NCBI GenBank assembly: GCA_964551305.1
Contig: CAZKBT010000009.1
Coordinates: 1 to 61,199, forward strand
Length of the DNA stretch: 61,199 nt
Source of the DNA: JBAZDC01 sp041654595
GTDB lineage: Bacteria > Pseudomonadota > Gammaproteobacteria > Burkholderiales > Burkholderiaceae_B
Direction of reading: 5' to 3'
Part shown: positions 22,113 through 30,326 of the stretch, in pieces
Numbering within the stretch: position 1 is the first letter of the stretch
Layout: each line of letters starts with the position of its first letter
The notes under the pieces: generated by a model
What the model saw: only the letters and a program-made list of their open reading frames with translations
Told to the model about the DNA's origin: nothing
The model's database searches: none
Made by a program: the position numbers and the translations under genes

Positions 22113-22154
22113 AAAAAAAGCGCCATGACGACGCCCGATGGGGCCGTCATGGCG
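22113..22154 (-). terminator. Hairpin with minus-strand terminator polarity
   Basis: CGCCATGACG (22121-22130) and CGTCATGGCG (22145-22154) form a perfect 10-bp stem. The A7 run at 22113-22119 becomes a T-run after the hairpin on the minus strand. No minus-strand gene is annotated to its right, so its role is unclear. Confidence 0.5.
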
Positions 22155-22179
22155 AAACGAATGGGAATGCATGGAAAGT

Positions 22180-22202
22180 CGCGCGTCTGGCGCGTTTTTT
22201 TT
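22180..22202 (+). terminator. Intrinsic terminator after the phosphatase-like gene
   Basis: CGCGC pairs with GCGCG around GTCTG, followed by T8. It separates the phosphatase-like gene from iscR. Confidence 0.75.
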
Positions 22203-22238
22203 GGCTGATAACCCTAGCGATTTACTCAAGAAATGGTT

Positions 22239-22262
22239 ATACTTGACTTAATTAGTCGGGAT
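22239..22262 (+). promoter_or_regulatory. IscR type 1 operator / iscR promoter region
   Basis: The core GACTTAATTAGTC is flanked by ATACTT and GGGAT. This closely follows the E. coli type 1 IscR site (GACT, AT-rich spacer, AGTC). It lies about 60 bases upstream of the iscR start, so the holo-repressor should shut off the isc operon when iron-sulfur clusters are plentiful. Confidence 0.8.
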
Positions 22263-22321
22263 TTGAATCGAGTGACGCGCCGGTATTCCTGTCGGCCTGT
22301 CGCTCTGTGAAGGAAATCACT

Positions 22322-22822
22322 ATGCGTTTGACGACAAAAGGGCGTTTCGCTGTTACCGCGATGATCGACTTGGCCTTGCGCCAGCAAAGTGGGCCGGTCA
22401 CCTTGTCCGGCATCAGCGCGCGCCAGAATATTTCTCTCTCGTATCTGGAACAACTTTTCGGCAAGCTGCGCCGCCATGAACTGGTCGACAGCGTGCGCGG
22501 GCCCGGAGGCGGCTATTCGCTGGCAAGGCTGGCGCGCAACATCACCGTGGCCGACATCATTTTCGCCGTCGACGAACCCCTGGACGCCACCAGTTGCGGC
22601 GGCAAGGAAGACTGTAATGTCGGGCGCAACGGCACATCGGGCAAATGCATGACGCATGAGCTCTGGAGCACGCTCAATCGTAAAATGGTGGATTACCTGG
22701 ACTCGGTATCGTTGCAGGATCTCGTCGATCAGCAGCGCATGCGCTTGCTGAAGGAAGCGAGCCAAGCCCGCGCCGCCGTGCGGCTGGACCGCGCCGAGGC
22801 TTCGTCGCCGATGTCTTTGTAG
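22322..22822 (+). CDS. iscR: Fe-S cluster assembly transcriptional regulator
   Basis: The protein has 166 residues. The start at 22322 is preceded by AAGGAAA; an upstream in-frame start is not needed. The Rrf2-family winged helix (MRLTTKGRFAVTAMIDLAL; LSYLEQLFGKLRRHELV; GPGGGYSLAR) is followed by the [2Fe-2S] ligand loop with Cys92, Cys98, Cys109 and His112. In E. coli the ligands are C92, C98, C104 and H107, so this loop is five residues longer between the second and third Cys. IscR senses cluster status and represses isc. It is the first gene of the operon, 17 bases before iscS. Confidence 0.94.
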   Translation: MRLTTKGRFAVTAMIDLALRQQSGPVTLSGISARQNISLSYLEQLFGKLRRHELVDSVRGPGGGYSLARLARNITVADIIFAVDEPLDATSCGGKEDCNVGRNGTSGKCMTHELWSTLNRKMVDYLDSVSLQDLVDQQRMRLLKEASQARAAVRLDRAEASSPMSL

Positions 22823-22839
22823 AGTTTTAGGAGTTTTTC

Positions 22840-24051
22840 ATGTCTGCACGTCCTGTATACCTAGACTATTCTGCCACGACGCCGGTCGATCCGCGCGTCG
22901 TGGACAAGATGGTTCCCTGGCTGTACGAGAACTTCGGCAACCCCGCGTCGCGCAGCCACTCGTACGGCTGGGCCGCGGAAGAGGCGGTCGAGCAAGCCCG
23001 CGCCGAGGTCGCCGAACTGATCCATGCCGATCCGCGCGAGATCATCTGGACATCCGGCGCGACGGAGTCGGACAACCTCGCCCTGAAGGGCGCGGCGAAT
23101 TTCTACGCCAGCCGCGGCAAGCACATCATCACCGTCAAAACCGAGCACAAGGCGATTCTCGACACCTGTCGGGAGCTCGAGCGCCAGGGCTTCGAAGTCA
23201 CCTATCTGGACGTCAAGGACAACGGCCTGCTGGACCTGGATGTCTTCGCGGCCGCGCTGCGCCCCGATACGATTCTGGTGTCGGTCATGTTGGTGAACAA
23301 CGAAGTCGGCGTCATCCAGGACGTCGACGCCATCGGCGAGCTCTGTCGTGAAAAAGGCATCATTTTTCACGTGGATGCCGCCCAGGCGGCGGGCAAGGTC
23401 CTCATCGACCTGAGCAAGTCCAAGATCGATCTGATGTCTTTCTCCGCCCATAAGATATACGGTCCCAAGGGCATCGGGGCGCTGTACGTGCGGCGCAAGC
23501 CTCGCGTGCGGCTCGAAGCCCAGATGCATGGCGGCGGGCACGAGCGGGGCTTTCGCTCAGGCACGCTGCCCACGCACCAGATCGTCGGCATGGGTGAGGC
23601 GTTCCGCCTGGCGCGCCTGGAAATGGCCACGGAAAACGAGCGCATCCGCGCCTTGCGCGACCGCCTCTGGGCCGGCCTGTCCAAGATCGAAGAGGTCTAC
23701 CTGAATGGCGACATGGAGCAGCGCGTGCCGCACAATTTGAACGTCAGCTTCAATTACGTGGAAGGCGAATCGCTGATCATGGCGATCAAGGAATTGGCTG
23801 TGTCCAGCGGTTCGGCGTGCACCTCGGCCAGCCTGGAGCCGTCGTACGTATTGCGCGCCCTGGGCCGCAACGACGAGTTGGCGCACAGCTCGATCCGCTT
23901 TACGATCGGCCGTTTCACGACCGAGCGGGATATCGATTTTGCCGTCCAGCTTCTGGCCAGCCGCGTGGGAAAACTGCGCGAGATGTCGCCTTTGTGGGAA
24001 ATGGCCCAGGAAGGCATCGATTTGAATTCGGTACAGTGGGCGGCTCATTAA
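22840..24051 (+). CDS. iscS: Cysteine desulfurase
   Basis: The protein has 403 residues (E. coli 404). The PLP lysine is Lys205 in FSAHKIYGPKG, and the persulfide-forming Cys327 is in SSGSACTSASLEPS. It takes sulfur from cysteine and passes it as persulfide to IscU and other acceptors. A ribosome binding site (TTTTAGGAG) precedes the ATG. Length, motifs and operon position leave little doubt. Confidence 0.97.
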   Translation: MSARPVYLDYSATTPVDPRVVDKMVPWLYENFGNPASRSHSYGWAAEEAVEQARAEVAELIHADPREIIWTSGATESDNLALKGAANFYASRGKHIITVKTEHKAILDTCRELERQGFEVTYLDVKDNGLLDLDVFAAALRPDTILVSVMLVNNEVGVIQDVDAIGELCREKGIIFHVDAAQAAGKVLIDLSKSKIDLMSFSAHKIYGPKGIGALYVRRKPRVRLEAQMHGGGHERGFRSGTLPTHQIVGMGEAFRLARLEMATENERIRALRDRLWAGLSKIEEVYLNGDMEQRVPHNLNVSFNYVEGESLIMAIKELAVSSGSACTSASLEPSYVLRALGRNDELAHSSIRFTIGRFTTERDIDFAVQLLASRVGKLREMSPLWEMAQEGIDLNSVQWAAH

Positions 24052-24128
24052 TGGGCGCGGCCGCTTGAGCGGCGCCGTTGGCGCGCACGACGCGCGGCGC
24101 AACTCTGGTTTACAAGGATGGAATGATT

Positions 24129-24512
24129 ATGGCTTACAGCGACAAAGTACTCGATCACTATGAAAACCCCCGCAATGTCGGCTCGTTCGACAAAGGCGAC
24201 GAGAACGTGGGCACCGGCATGGTCGGCGCGCCGGCCTGTGGCGACGTGATGAAGCTGCAGATCCGGGTCAACGAGCAGGGCATCATCGAGGATGCGCGCT
24301 TCAAGACCTACGGTTGTGGCTCGGCGATCGCCTCCAGTTCCCTGGTTACCGAATGGGTCAAAGGCAAGACGCTGGATCAGGCGATGGGCATCCGCAATAC
24401 CCAGATCGCCGAAGAACTCGCCTTGCCGCCGGTCAAGATCCACTGCTCCATTCTCGCCGAAGACGCGATCAAGGCGGCCGTGCAGAACTACCGGGAAAAA
24501 CATCTGGATTGA
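24129..24512 (+). CDS. iscU: Iron-sulfur cluster scaffold protein
   Basis: The protein has 127 residues from ATG 24129 (MAYSDKVLDHYENPRNVG); ATG 24123 would add two residues and sits closer to the AAGGA. Cluster ligands Cys37, Cys63 and Cys106 are conserved, as is the HscA-recognition motif LPPVK just before the last Cys. Clusters are built on IscU from IscS sulfur and then released by HscA/HscB. Confidence 0.96.
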   Translation: MAYSDKVLDHYENPRNVGSFDKGDENVGTGMVGAPACGDVMKLQIRVNEQGIIEDARFKTYGCGSAIASSSLVTEWVKGKTLDQAMGIRNTQIAEELALPPVKIHCSILAEDAIKAAVQNYREKHLD

Positions 24513-24514
24513 AC

Positions 24515-24838
24515 ATGGCTATTACCCTTACTCAACAAGCCGCGGACCATATCACCCGCTTCATCCAGAAGCGCGGGAAAGGCATGGGCTTGCGTCTGGG
24601 TGTTCGCACGACGGGATGCTCGGGCATGGCCTACAAGCTGGAATACGTGGATCAGCCCAACGACGAAGACCGGGTTTTCGAAAGTTACGGCGTCAAGGTG
24701 TTCGTCGACCCCAAAAGCATTCCTTATCTGGACGGCACGCAATTGGACTATTCGCGCGAAGGCCTGAACGAGGGGTTCAAGTTTTCCAACCCCAATGAAA
24801 AGGCCTCCTGCGGATGCGGCGAGTCGTTCACGGTGTAG
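24515..24838 (+). CDS. iscA: A-type iron-sulfur carrier
   Basis: The protein has 107 residues, the same length as E. coli IscA. The three conserved cysteines are Cys35 (TTGCSGMAY), Cys99 and Cys101 (SCGCGESF). It carries iron or clusters from the scaffold to apo-proteins, especially [4Fe-4S] enzymes. It starts 2 bases after the iscU stop. Confidence 0.96.
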   Translation: MAITLTQQAADHITRFIQKRGKGMGLRLGVRTTGCSGMAYKLEYVDQPNDEDRVFESYGVKVFVDPKSIPYLDGTQLDYSREGLNEGFKFSNPNEKASCGCGESFTV

Positions 24839-24840
24839 GC

Positions 24841-25374
24841 GTGGCGGGCGAAAACCATTTTTCGCTGTTTGGCTTGCCCGAGCAATTCTCGCAGGACTCC
24901 GATGCGCTCGAGCGTACATGGCGCGTCTTGGCCGCCAAGGTCCATCCCGACCGCTACGAGACTGCGACGCCCGCCGAGAAGCGGCTGGCGATGCAATGGG
25001 CCTCCACCGTCAACGAAGCGTATCGCGTGCTGAAGTCGCCGCTGGATCGCGCCCGGTATTTGTGCGAACTGGCCGGTCATGACGTCCAGGCGGAGTCCAA
25101 TACCCGGATGGACGGCGCGTTCCTGATGCTGCAGATGGAATGGCGCGAGCGGCTGGATGAAGCCCGGGAAGCGGGCGATGCCGGACTGCTGGACGAACTG
25201 GAGAATGAGATCGAACAGGCGCGAGCCGACATGCAAGCCGCCGTGGCGACATTGATCGACGGGCGGGACGACCGGGCCGCGGCCGGCGCCAAGGTGCGCG
25301 AATGGATGTTCATCGAGAAAATGTCCCGGGAAGTTCAGGCGGCGCGGCACGTGTTAACCGACAGACAGAATTAA
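24841..25374 (+). CDS. hscB: J-type co-chaperone for Fe-S cluster transfer
   Basis: From GTG 24841, 2 bases after iscA, the protein has 177 residues. An alternative ATG at 24814 overlaps iscA and would add nine residues without family similarity. The N-terminal J domain has FSLFGLPEQF and the HPD tripeptide in KVHPDRY. The C-terminal three-helix region (FLMLQMEWRERLDEA) binds IscU. HscB delivers IscU to HscA and stimulates its ATPase. Confidence 0.92.
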   Translation: MAGENHFSLFGLPEQFSQDSDALERTWRVLAAKVHPDRYETATPAEKRLAMQWASTVNEAYRVLKSPLDRARYLCELAGHDVQAESNTRMDGAFLMLQMEWRERLDEAREAGDAGLLDELENEIEQARADMQAAVATLIDGRDDRAAAGAKVREWMFIEKMSREVQAARHVLTDRQN

Positions 25375-25376
25375 TT

Positions 25377-27248
25377 ATGGCTTTATTGCAAATCTCCGAG
25401 CCGGGCGATTCGCCCGAGCCGCATCAGCGCAAGCTGGCGGTCGGCATAGACCTGGGCACGACGCACTCCCTGGTGGCCGCCGTGCGCAACAGCGTGCCTG
25501 AAGTGCTGCTCGACGAACAGGGCGGGGCGCTGCTGCCTTCGGTCGTGCATTACGGGCCGGATGGAACCGTCCTGGTGGGCGATGAAGCCCGGTCCAGGCA
25601 GGGCACCGACACCTTGAATACGATCTCGTCGGTCAAGCGGCTCATGGGCCGCTCCTTGCAGGAAGCCCGGGTCCGGGGCGTCGCGTACGAGTTCGCGCAA
25701 GACGATGCCGTCGTGCGCATACGGACGGCGCAGGGCGACGTCACGCCGATCGAGATATCCAGCGACATACTCAAGACGTTGCGCCTGCGGGCCGAACAGG
25801 CCTTGGGCGGCGAGCTTGTGGGCGCGGTGGTGACGGTGCCGGCCTATTTCGACGACGCCCAGCGCCAGGCGACGCGAGACGCGGCCCGATTGGCCGGTTT
25901 GACGGTGTTGCGCCTGCTGAACGAACCGACCGCGGCGGCCATCGCCTACGGCCTGGACCAGGGCGCCGAGGGCATTTACGCCGTTTACGACCTGGGCGGC
26001 GGCACCTTCGACTTATCGATCCTGAAGCTGAGCCAGGGAGTATTCGAGGTGGTGGCCACGGGCGGCGACACCAGTTTGGGCGGCGACGATTTCGACGAGG
26101 CCATCGTTGCCCATGCGGCGGCCGAGGCAGGGATCGATCTCGGCGCATTGGCGCGCCAGAGCCGCCGCGATTTGCTGTTGGCGGCCCGGCGGGCCCGCGA
26201 AGCCTTGAGCGACGCGGACCAGACTCATTTCATCGTCGAACTGGACCATGCGGAGCGGATCGACCAGTCACTGACGCGCGAGGTCTTCGAGCGCCTGGCG
26301 CAGCCCCTGATCAAGCGGACGCTGGACACGGCCGTGGCCACCCTGCGCGACGCCGGCATCGGCGTGAAGCAGGTGCGCGGCGTCGTCATGGTGGGCGGCG
26401 CGACGCGCATGCCCGTCGTACAGCGTGAAGTGCGGAATTTGTTCGGCACGGCGCCGTTGACGAATCTGGATCCCGATCAAGTCGTCGCGTTGGGCGCGGC
26501 ATTGCAGGCGAATTTGCTGGCGGGCAATCGCGCGCCGGGCGATGACTGGCTGCTGCTGGACGTGACCCCGCTTTCGCTGGGGCTGGAAACCATGGGCGGT
26601 CTCGTGGAACGCGTCATTCCCCGAAATAGCACGATACCCGTGGCGCGGGCGCAGGATTTCACGACGTTCAAGGACGGTCAGACCGCCATGAGCATACATG
26701 TGCTCCAGGGTGAACGCGATCTGGTATCGGATTGCCGCTCCCTGGCGCGATTTACCCTGCACGGCATCCCTCCCATGGCGGCCGGCGCCGCCAGGATCCG
26801 GGTGACATTCCAGGTCGATGCGGACGGTTTGCTCAACGTCTACGCGCGTGAAGAGAGTACGGGCGTCGAGGCTTCCGTGACCGTCAAGCCGTCTTACGGC
26901 CTGTCGGACGAAGAAGTGGCCCGCATGCTGTCCGACGGCATGAGGCATTCGGATAGCGATGCGCAGGCGCGCAGCTTGCGCGAGCAGCAGGTCGAGCTGG
27001 ATCAGCTTCTGGAGTCGATACAGGCGGCGTTGAATGCCGACGGCGATCTGCTGTCGGATCAGGAACGCCGGGCGCTGGACGAGAAGCTGGCCGGCGCGCT
27101 GGCGGCGCGCGCCAGCGACGATGCGGACGTGGTGCGGGTTGCGGTGCAGGAATTGAACGCGGCATCCGGCGAGTTTGCCGCGCGCCGCATGGATCGCAGC
27201 ATACGGCTGGCATTGTCCGGCCGTTCGGTCAGCGATTTCTCGGATTGA
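25377..27248 (+). CDS. hscA: Hsp70-type chaperone for Fe-S cluster transfer
   Basis: The protein has 623 residues from ATG 25377, 2 bases after hscB. Hsp70 signatures are present: VGIDLGTTHSLVA, VYDLGGGTFDLSIL and VVMVGGATRMPVVQ. The substrate-binding domain starts after LLLDVTPLSLGLETMGG. HscA recognises the LPPVK motif of IscU and drives cluster release in an ATP cycle. The length and operon context distinguish it from DnaK. Confidence 0.96.
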   Translation: MALLQISEPGDSPEPHQRKLAVGIDLGTTHSLVAAVRNSVPEVLLDEQGGALLPSVVHYGPDGTVLVGDEARSRQGTDTLNTISSVKRLMGRSLQEARVRGVAYEFAQDDAVVRIRTAQGDVTPIEISSDILKTLRLRAEQALGGELVGAVVTVPAYFDDAQRQATRDAARLAGLTVLRLLNEPTAAAIAYGLDQGAEGIYAVYDLGGGTFDLSILKLSQGVFEVVATGGDTSLGGDDFDEAIVAHAAAEAGIDLGALARQSRRDLLLAARRAREALSDADQTHFIVELDHAERIDQSLTREVFERLAQPLIKRTLDTAVATLRDAGIGVKQVRGVVMVGGATRMPVVQREVRNLFGTAPLTNLDPDQVVALGAALQANLLAGNRAPGDDWLLLDVTPLSLGLETMGGLVERVIPRNSTIPVARAQDFTTFKDGQTAMSIHVLQGERDLVSDCRSLARFTLHGIPPMAAGAARIRVTFQVDADGLLNVYAREESTGVEASVTVKPSYGLSDEEVARMLSDGMRHSDSDAQARSLREQQVELDQLLESIQAALNADGDLLSDQERRALDEKLAGALAARASDDADVVRVAVQELNAASGEFAARRMDRSIRLALSGRSVSDFSD

Positions 27249-27262
27249 AAAGTAGATAGCAA

Positions 27263-27604
27263 ATGCCGAAGATTACCGTTTTGCCCCACCCCGAGATTTG
27301 CCCCGAAGGCGCGGTCATCGAGGATGCGCCGCAAGGCGTCTCGATATGCCGCGTGCTGCTCGATAACGAGGTGGAAATCGAGCATGCCTGCGAGCTTTCC
27401 TGTGCCTGCACGACCTGTCACGTCATTGTGCGCGAAGGATTCGATTCTCTGGAAGAGGCGTCCGACAACGAGGAAGATTACCTCGATCGCGCCTGGGGGT
27501 TGTCTCCCACGTCCCGGTTGTCTTGCCAGGCCCTGGTCGCGGACGAGGACTTGACGGTGGAGATACCCAGATACACCATCAACCATGCCAAAGAGAATCA
27601 TTGA
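27263..27604 (+). CDS. fdx: ISC-type [2Fe-2S] ferredoxin
   Basis: The protein has 113 residues. Cluster ligands are Cys43, Cys49, Cys52 and Cys88 (C-x5-C-x2-C...C), as in adrenodoxin-type ferredoxins. It supplies electrons for cluster assembly on IscU. It lies 14 bases after hscA. Confidence 0.96.
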   Translation: MPKITVLPHPEICPEGAVIEDAPQGVSICRVLLDNEVEIEHACELSCACTTCHVIVREGFDSLEEASDNEEDYLDRAWGLSPTSRLSCQALVADEDLTVEIPRYTINHAKENH

Positions 27605-27622
27605 CTAGCACAGGGGCGCCCC

Positions 27623-27814
27623 ATGTTGTGGACAGATACTCGCGAAATCGTGGAGGGCCTGCTCGAGGCCCATCCGGACGTCGATCCCAGGCAGATCCGG
27701 TTTACCGACCTGCGTGACTGGGTTCTGGCCTTGCCGGGATTCGAGGACAAGCCGGAGCGCTGCGGCGAACGCATACTTGAAGCCATCCAGATGACATGGA
27801 TGGACGAAGTGTGA
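27623..27814 (+). CDS. iscX: Fe-S assembly small protein IscX
   Basis: The protein has 63 residues (E. coli IscX 66), acidic, with the family pattern MLWTDTREIVEGLLE, VRFTDL-like IRFTDLRDWVLAL and a C-terminal WMDE. It binds IscS and modulates cluster assembly, possibly with iron. Its TGA overlaps the GTG start of the next gene. Confidence 0.93.
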   Translation: MLWTDTREIVEGLLEAHPDVDPRQIRFTDLRDWVLALPGFEDKPERCGERILEAIQMTWMDEV

Positions 27815-28704
27815 GCATAAATCCACCACGTTTGCGTTTCGGCCTTGCCGCCAATCGGCTCCACCACGAGTCGGACAATGCCGCGTTGTTTCAATGGTTG
27901 AGACACTGCGCGGCGGGCATCAGAGAGCTGGGCATGCAGCTGTACAGCGTGGGCCGCACCCATGACGCCATCGCGCGGTCGGGGCTGCTGCCTTCTTACG
28001 ACGGCCTTGTCCGTTATCCCTACGGCCGCGAGGGCGGCCTGATGAAGCTGGTCGCGCGCGTGACCGAAAGCCGCGACGGCACGCCGCCGTTCGATGGCGC
28101 GATCTACCTGATCGACCCGGTGGATCCGTCCTCCATTTTTCCCGAGGCGCTTGCACTGAAGCGCCAGTGCATCACCCATGGCCGTCCCTTCGTGTCGACG
28201 TTGATGGGCGCGCGGGAATGGGTGGAAATCGAGCGCTTGCGGGCCGGCTTGAAACCCGATGCCCAGGCGGCGAGCCTGTTCGATTTTTCCCGGCAGACCG
28301 TCGCATTGATTGCGCACGATGCGCTCAAGGACGACATGGTGGGGTTCGCCGATGCCCATTTCGATCTGCTGTCGCGGTTTCTCAAACGCGTGGGGACCGG
28401 AACGACGGGCTCGCGCTTGAATGAGCTGGCGTGGTCCAAGGGATGGCCCAAGGACAAGGCCTGGGTGCAGCCCTATCTGAGCGGACCGCTGGGCGGAGAC
28501 GCCCAGATCGCCGAGATCATTCTTGAAGATCGATGCCAGCGCGTCATCTTCTTCGAAGATCCGCACGTGGCCCGCCAGCACGAGGCGGACATCCAGTTGC
28601 TCGAACGGGCCGTGCGCGTGGTGACGGGCAAGGCATGCTGCATCACCTCGCCGCGGGTCGCTCGTCGTTGGGCGCAGGCGCTGGAAGGCGTGCCGGCCGC
28701 ATAG
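27811..28704 (+). CDS. Tandem methylglyoxal-synthase-like protein
   Basis: The protein has 297 residues from GTG 27811, overlapping the iscX stop (GTGA); an in-frame ATG at 27796 lies inside iscX and is less likely. Residues ~162-270 match methylglyoxal synthase: AHD (His169, Asp170), phosphate loop TGTTG (196-200), SGPLGGD (Asp230), FFEDP (Asp250) and QHEAD (His257, Asp260), covering the residues known to be catalytic in E. coli MgsA. Residues ~8-135 look like a second, degenerate copy (GLAANRL, SVGRTHDA, YLIDP) lacking those residues. Methylglyoxal synthase converts dihydroxyacetone phosphate to methylglyoxal and phosphate. E. coli MgsA is 152 residues with one domain. Activity is plausible but not certain. 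Confidence 0.82.
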   Translation: MSINPPRLRFGLAANRLHHESDNAALFQWLRHCAAGIRELGMQLYSVGRTHDAIARSGLLPSYDGLVRYPYGREGGLMKLVARVTESRDGTPPFDGAIYLIDPVDPSSIFPEALALKRQCITHGRPFVSTLMGAREWVEIERLRAGLKPDAQAASLFDFSRQTVALIAHDALKDDMVGFADAHFDLLSRFLKRVGTGTTGSRLNELAWSKGWPKDKAWVQPYLSGPLGGDAQIAEIILEDRCQRVIFFEDPHVARQHEADIQLLERAVRVVTGKACCITSPRVARRWAQALEGVPAA

Positions 28705-28759
28705 AAGGGCGGGCTGTGTAAAAAGACGAGCTTGGCGCGAAAGCGCGATCAGCGAAGCA

Positions 28760-28790
28760 ACGAGGCCGAACGATAGTCGTTCGGCCTCGT
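28760..28790. terminator. Strong hairpin between convergent MGS-like and lysS genes
   Basis: ACGAGGCCGAACGA pairs perfectly with TCGTTCGGCCTCGT over 14 bp with a TAG loop. A weak T-run (GCGTTTTC) follows on the plus strand. It probably ends the isc operon and may act on lysS as well. Confidence 0.75.
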
Positions 28791-28796
28791 GCGTTT

Positions 28797-30317
28797 TCAG
28801 TCTTCGCGGCGCAGATGGGGGAACAGTATCACGTCGCGGATGCTCGGGCTGTCGGTCAGCAGCATCACCAGACGGTCTATGCCGACTCCGCAGCCGCCCG
28901 TGGGCGGCATGCCGTATTCCAGGGCGCGGATGTAGTCCGCGTCATAATACATGGCTTCCTCGTCGCCGGCGTCCTTGGCGGCGACCTGCGCCAGGAATCG
29001 GGCCGCCTGGTCTTCCGGGTCGTTGAGTTCGGAAAAACCGTTGGCGATCTCGCGCCCCGTGATGAAAAGCTCGAAGCGTTCCGTGATGCCGGGCTGGGTG
29101 TCCGATGCGCGGGCCAGCGGCGATACTTCGACCGGATAATCGATGATGTAGGTCGGCTGCCAAAGCAGGGCTTCTGCCGTTTCCTCGAACAGCGCCAGCT
29201 GCAGGGCGCCAAGACCGGCCCGCTTGAGTACCGGGCCGTCGACGTCCGCGCCCAGCTTCTTGAGCTCGGCGCGCAGCACATTGCCATCCATCAGTTGGGC
29301 CTCGGTATAGTGGGGCGCGTACTTGAGGATGGCCTGGACGATGGTCAGCCTGTCGAATGGGCGGCCCAGGTCCAGCTCCTTGCCTTGGTACGTGAGCCGG
29401 GCGCCGCCTGTGGCCGCAATGGCGGCATCGCGTATCAGCGTTTCCGTGAAGTCCATGAGCCACGTGTAGTTCGTGTACGCGGCGTAGAACTCCATCATGG
29501 TGAATTCGGGGTTATGGCGGGGGCTGACGCCTTCGTTGCGGAAGTTGCGGTTCAGCTCGAATACGCGTTCGAAGCCGCCGACGATCAGGCGCTTCAGATA
29601 CAGCTCCGGCGCGATGCGCAGGAACATTTCCATGTCCAAGGCGTTGTGGTGCGTCACGAAGGGCTTGGCCGCCGCGCCGCCGGGAATGGGGTGCAGCATC
29701 GGCGTTTCGACCTCCAGGAAGCCGGCCTGCAGCATGTGCCGGCGTATGCTGCCGATCGCTTTACTGCGCGCCACGAAGGTTTGGCGCGTTTCATCGGTCA
29801 TGATCAGGTCGACGTAGCGCTGGCGATAGCGGGTTTCCTGATCGGACAGGCCGTGGAATTTGTCGGGCAAGGGGCGAAGGGACTTGGCCAGCAAGCGGAC
29901 CTGCGAGGCATGAATGGACAACTCGCCTTTGTTGGTTTTGAAAACCGTGCCTTGAACGGCGAGAATGTCGCCGATATCCCAGGTCTTGAATTCGGCATAG
30001 GCTTCATCACCCAATGCGCTCTTGTCCAGATAGATCTGGATGCGGCCAGTGCCGTCCTGCACCGTGGCGAAACTGGCTTTGCCCATCACGCGCTTGAGCC
30101 GCATGCGGCCGGCGATCCGGACCTGCTTGGCCAGGGCGGCCAGCTGTTCTTTGTCGCTGTCGTCGTAGCCGGCATGCAGTTCGGCGGCATGGCTGTCGGG
30201 CTGGAAGTCGTTCGGATAGGCGACTCCTTGCTCGCGCAGCTTGGCCAGTTTGCCTCGCCGTTCCGCGATCAGATGGTTTTCATCGATGGGGGTGCTTGCT
30301 TGCGTGGTTGCAGTCAT
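28797..30317 (-). CDS. lysS: Lysyl-tRNA synthetase, class II
   Basis: The protein has 506 residues (E. coli 505). The N-terminal OB-fold anticodon-binding domain (IRIAGRMRLKRVMGKASFATV) is followed by class II motifs: motif 2 in FELNRNFRNEGVSPRHNPEFTM and motif 3 in GCGVGIDRLVMLL. It charges tRNA-Lys. It is the last gene of a prfB-SDR-lysS minus-strand run. Confidence 0.97.
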   Translation of the reverse strand: MTATTQASTPIDENHLIAERRGKLAKLREQGVAYPNDFQPDSHAAELHAGYDDSDKEQLAALAKQVRIAGRMRLKRVMGKASFATVQDGTGRIQIYLDKSALGDEAYAEFKTWDIGDILAVQGTVFKTNKGELSIHASQVRLLAKSLRPLPDKFHGLSDQETRYRQRYVDLIMTDETRQTFVARSKAIGSIRRHMLQAGFLEVETPMLHPIPGGAAAKPFVTHHNALDMEMFLRIAPELYLKRLIVGGFERVFELNRNFRNEGVSPRHNPEFTMMEFYAAYTNYTWLMDFTETLIRDAAIAATGGARLTYQGKELDLGRPFDRLTIVQAILKYAPHYTEAQLMDGNVLRAELKKLGADVDGPVLKRAGLGALQLALFEETAEALLWQPTYIIDYPVEVSPLARASDTQPGITERFELFITGREIANGFSELNDPEDQAARFLAQVAAKDAGDEEAMYYDADYIRALEYGMPPTGGCGVGIDRLVMLLTDSPSIRDVILFPHLRRED

Positions 30318-30326
30318 GTTCAGGGG

